DNA of 5,215 nucleotides from Allomuricauda sp. (GTDB taxonomy: Bacteria; Bacteroidota; Bacteroidia; Flavobacteriales; Flavobacteriaceae), in assembly GCA_028289745.1 (NCBI GenBank), contig JANQOD010000270.1, forward strand, positions 1 to 5,215, written 5' to 3'. The position numbers and the translations under genes were made by a program. Under the pieces are notes generated by a model that saw only the letters and a program-made list of their open reading frames with translations, had not been told where the DNA came from and did not search any database. This document shows, one piece after another, positions 4,919 through 5,215 of the stretch. Every line of letters starts with the position of its first letter. Positions within the stretch are counted from its first letter, which is position 1.

Positions 4919-5215
4919 ATGGAACAGCTAATCGACTATTTTGAGAGTATCAACCCTATTCTAGCGGCTTTATATGCCACTTTGTTTACATGGGGGTTGA
5001 CCGCTGCCGGAGCCGGCTTGGTCTATTTGTTTAAAAATCCGAGTAGGGCTTTGCTAGATGGTATGTTAGGTTTTACGGGTGGCGTGATGGTAGCGGCCAG
5101 TTTTTGGAGCCTGCTGGCTCCGGGCATAGAAATGAGTGATGGCGAGGGCTTTGTAAAGGTAATTCCCGCTGCTGTCGGTTTTTTATTGGGCGCATTGTTC
5201 ATCTATGGGTTGGAC
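4919..5215 (+). CDS. ZIP-family divalent metal transporter, N-terminal part, runs off the right edge
   Basis: Inner-membrane permease that brings divalent metal (Zn, Fe, Mn or similar) into the cytoplasm. From the ATG at 4919 the frame is open for 99 codons to the window end. Three hydrophobic segments are visible at about 13-37 (ILAALYATLFTWGLTAAGAG), 46-70 and 80-98. The second contains LGFTGGVMVAASFWSLLAPGIEM, typical of the first half of GufA/ZupT-type ZIP proteins, in which FWSLL-P-IE is conserved. The metal-binding TM4-TM5 motifs (HNxPEG, HxxPEG-like) would lie beyond the window, so neither intactness nor metal preference can be judged. A full family member is about 250-280 residues. 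It starts three bases after the repressor stop and is therefore almost certainly cotranscribed with it and under its control. A TTG at 4916 is an in-frame alternative start, but the ATG is preferred. Confidence 0.88.
   Translation, partial: MEQLIDYFESINPILAALYATLFTWGLTAAGAGLVYLFKNPSRALLDGMLGFTGGVMVAASFWSLLAPGIEMSDGEGFVKVIPAAVGFLLGALFIYGLD

Noticed and set aside
1..5215. CRISPR arrays, insertion sequences, tRNA or rRNA genes, phage or defence systems
   Set aside because: I saw no regularly spaced repeats, transposase-like frames, terminal repeats or RNA-gene signatures; nearly all of the window is ordinary coding sequence.

Overview
The window looks like chromosomal DNA from a marine-type member of the Flavobacteriaceae (Bacteroidota). 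The evidence is a lycopene cyclase of the flavobacterial carotenoid type, a TonB-dependent receptor with the N-terminal carboxypeptidase-regulatory-like domain typical of Bacteroidota, and promoters that fit the Bacteroidota pattern (TTG/TTTG, a spacer of about 17-22, then TAnnTTTG) with no clear Shine-Dalgarno sites. The species cannot be named from the sequence alone.

Layout from left to right: (1) positions 1-1083, minus strand, most of crtY (lycopene beta-cyclase), whose C-terminus runs off the left edge. (2) positions 1084-1228, a 145-base gap with a terminator-like hairpin for the upstream transcript, directly followed by a promoter for crtY. (3) positions 1229-1768, minus strand, an exported thioredoxin-fold protein with a WCTYC active site. 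(4) positions 1752-4103, minus strand, a TonB-dependent outer-membrane receptor; its 3' end meets or overlaps the thioredoxin gene, so the two probably form one transcript. (5) positions 4104-4243, an AT-rich divergent control region with two promoters and three related copies of an operator-like motif. (6) positions 4244-4915, plus strand, a DtxR/MntR-family metal-dependent repressor. (7) positions 4919-5215, plus strand, the N-terminal 99 residues of a ZIP-family metal transporter, three bases behind the repressor.

Items 3-7 read as one metal-acquisition module: an outer-membrane receptor for an unidentified metal compound, a periplasmic thiol protein, an inner-membrane ZIP permease and a metal-sensing repressor that probably controls both divergent transcripts. 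The carotenoid gene is on the same strand as the receptor transcript but appears separated from it by the terminator and its own promoter.

The observations most worth following are these. A repeated, partly palindromic motif (best copy TTTAGACAAATCTAAA) overlaps the promoter elements on both sides of the divergent region. The only two cysteines in the 783-residue receptor form a CxxC in its plug, and the next gene encodes a periplasmic thioredoxin-like protein. Three neighbouring genes (thioredoxin, receptor, repressor) have no ATG available as a start and must begin at TTG or another non-ATG codon.
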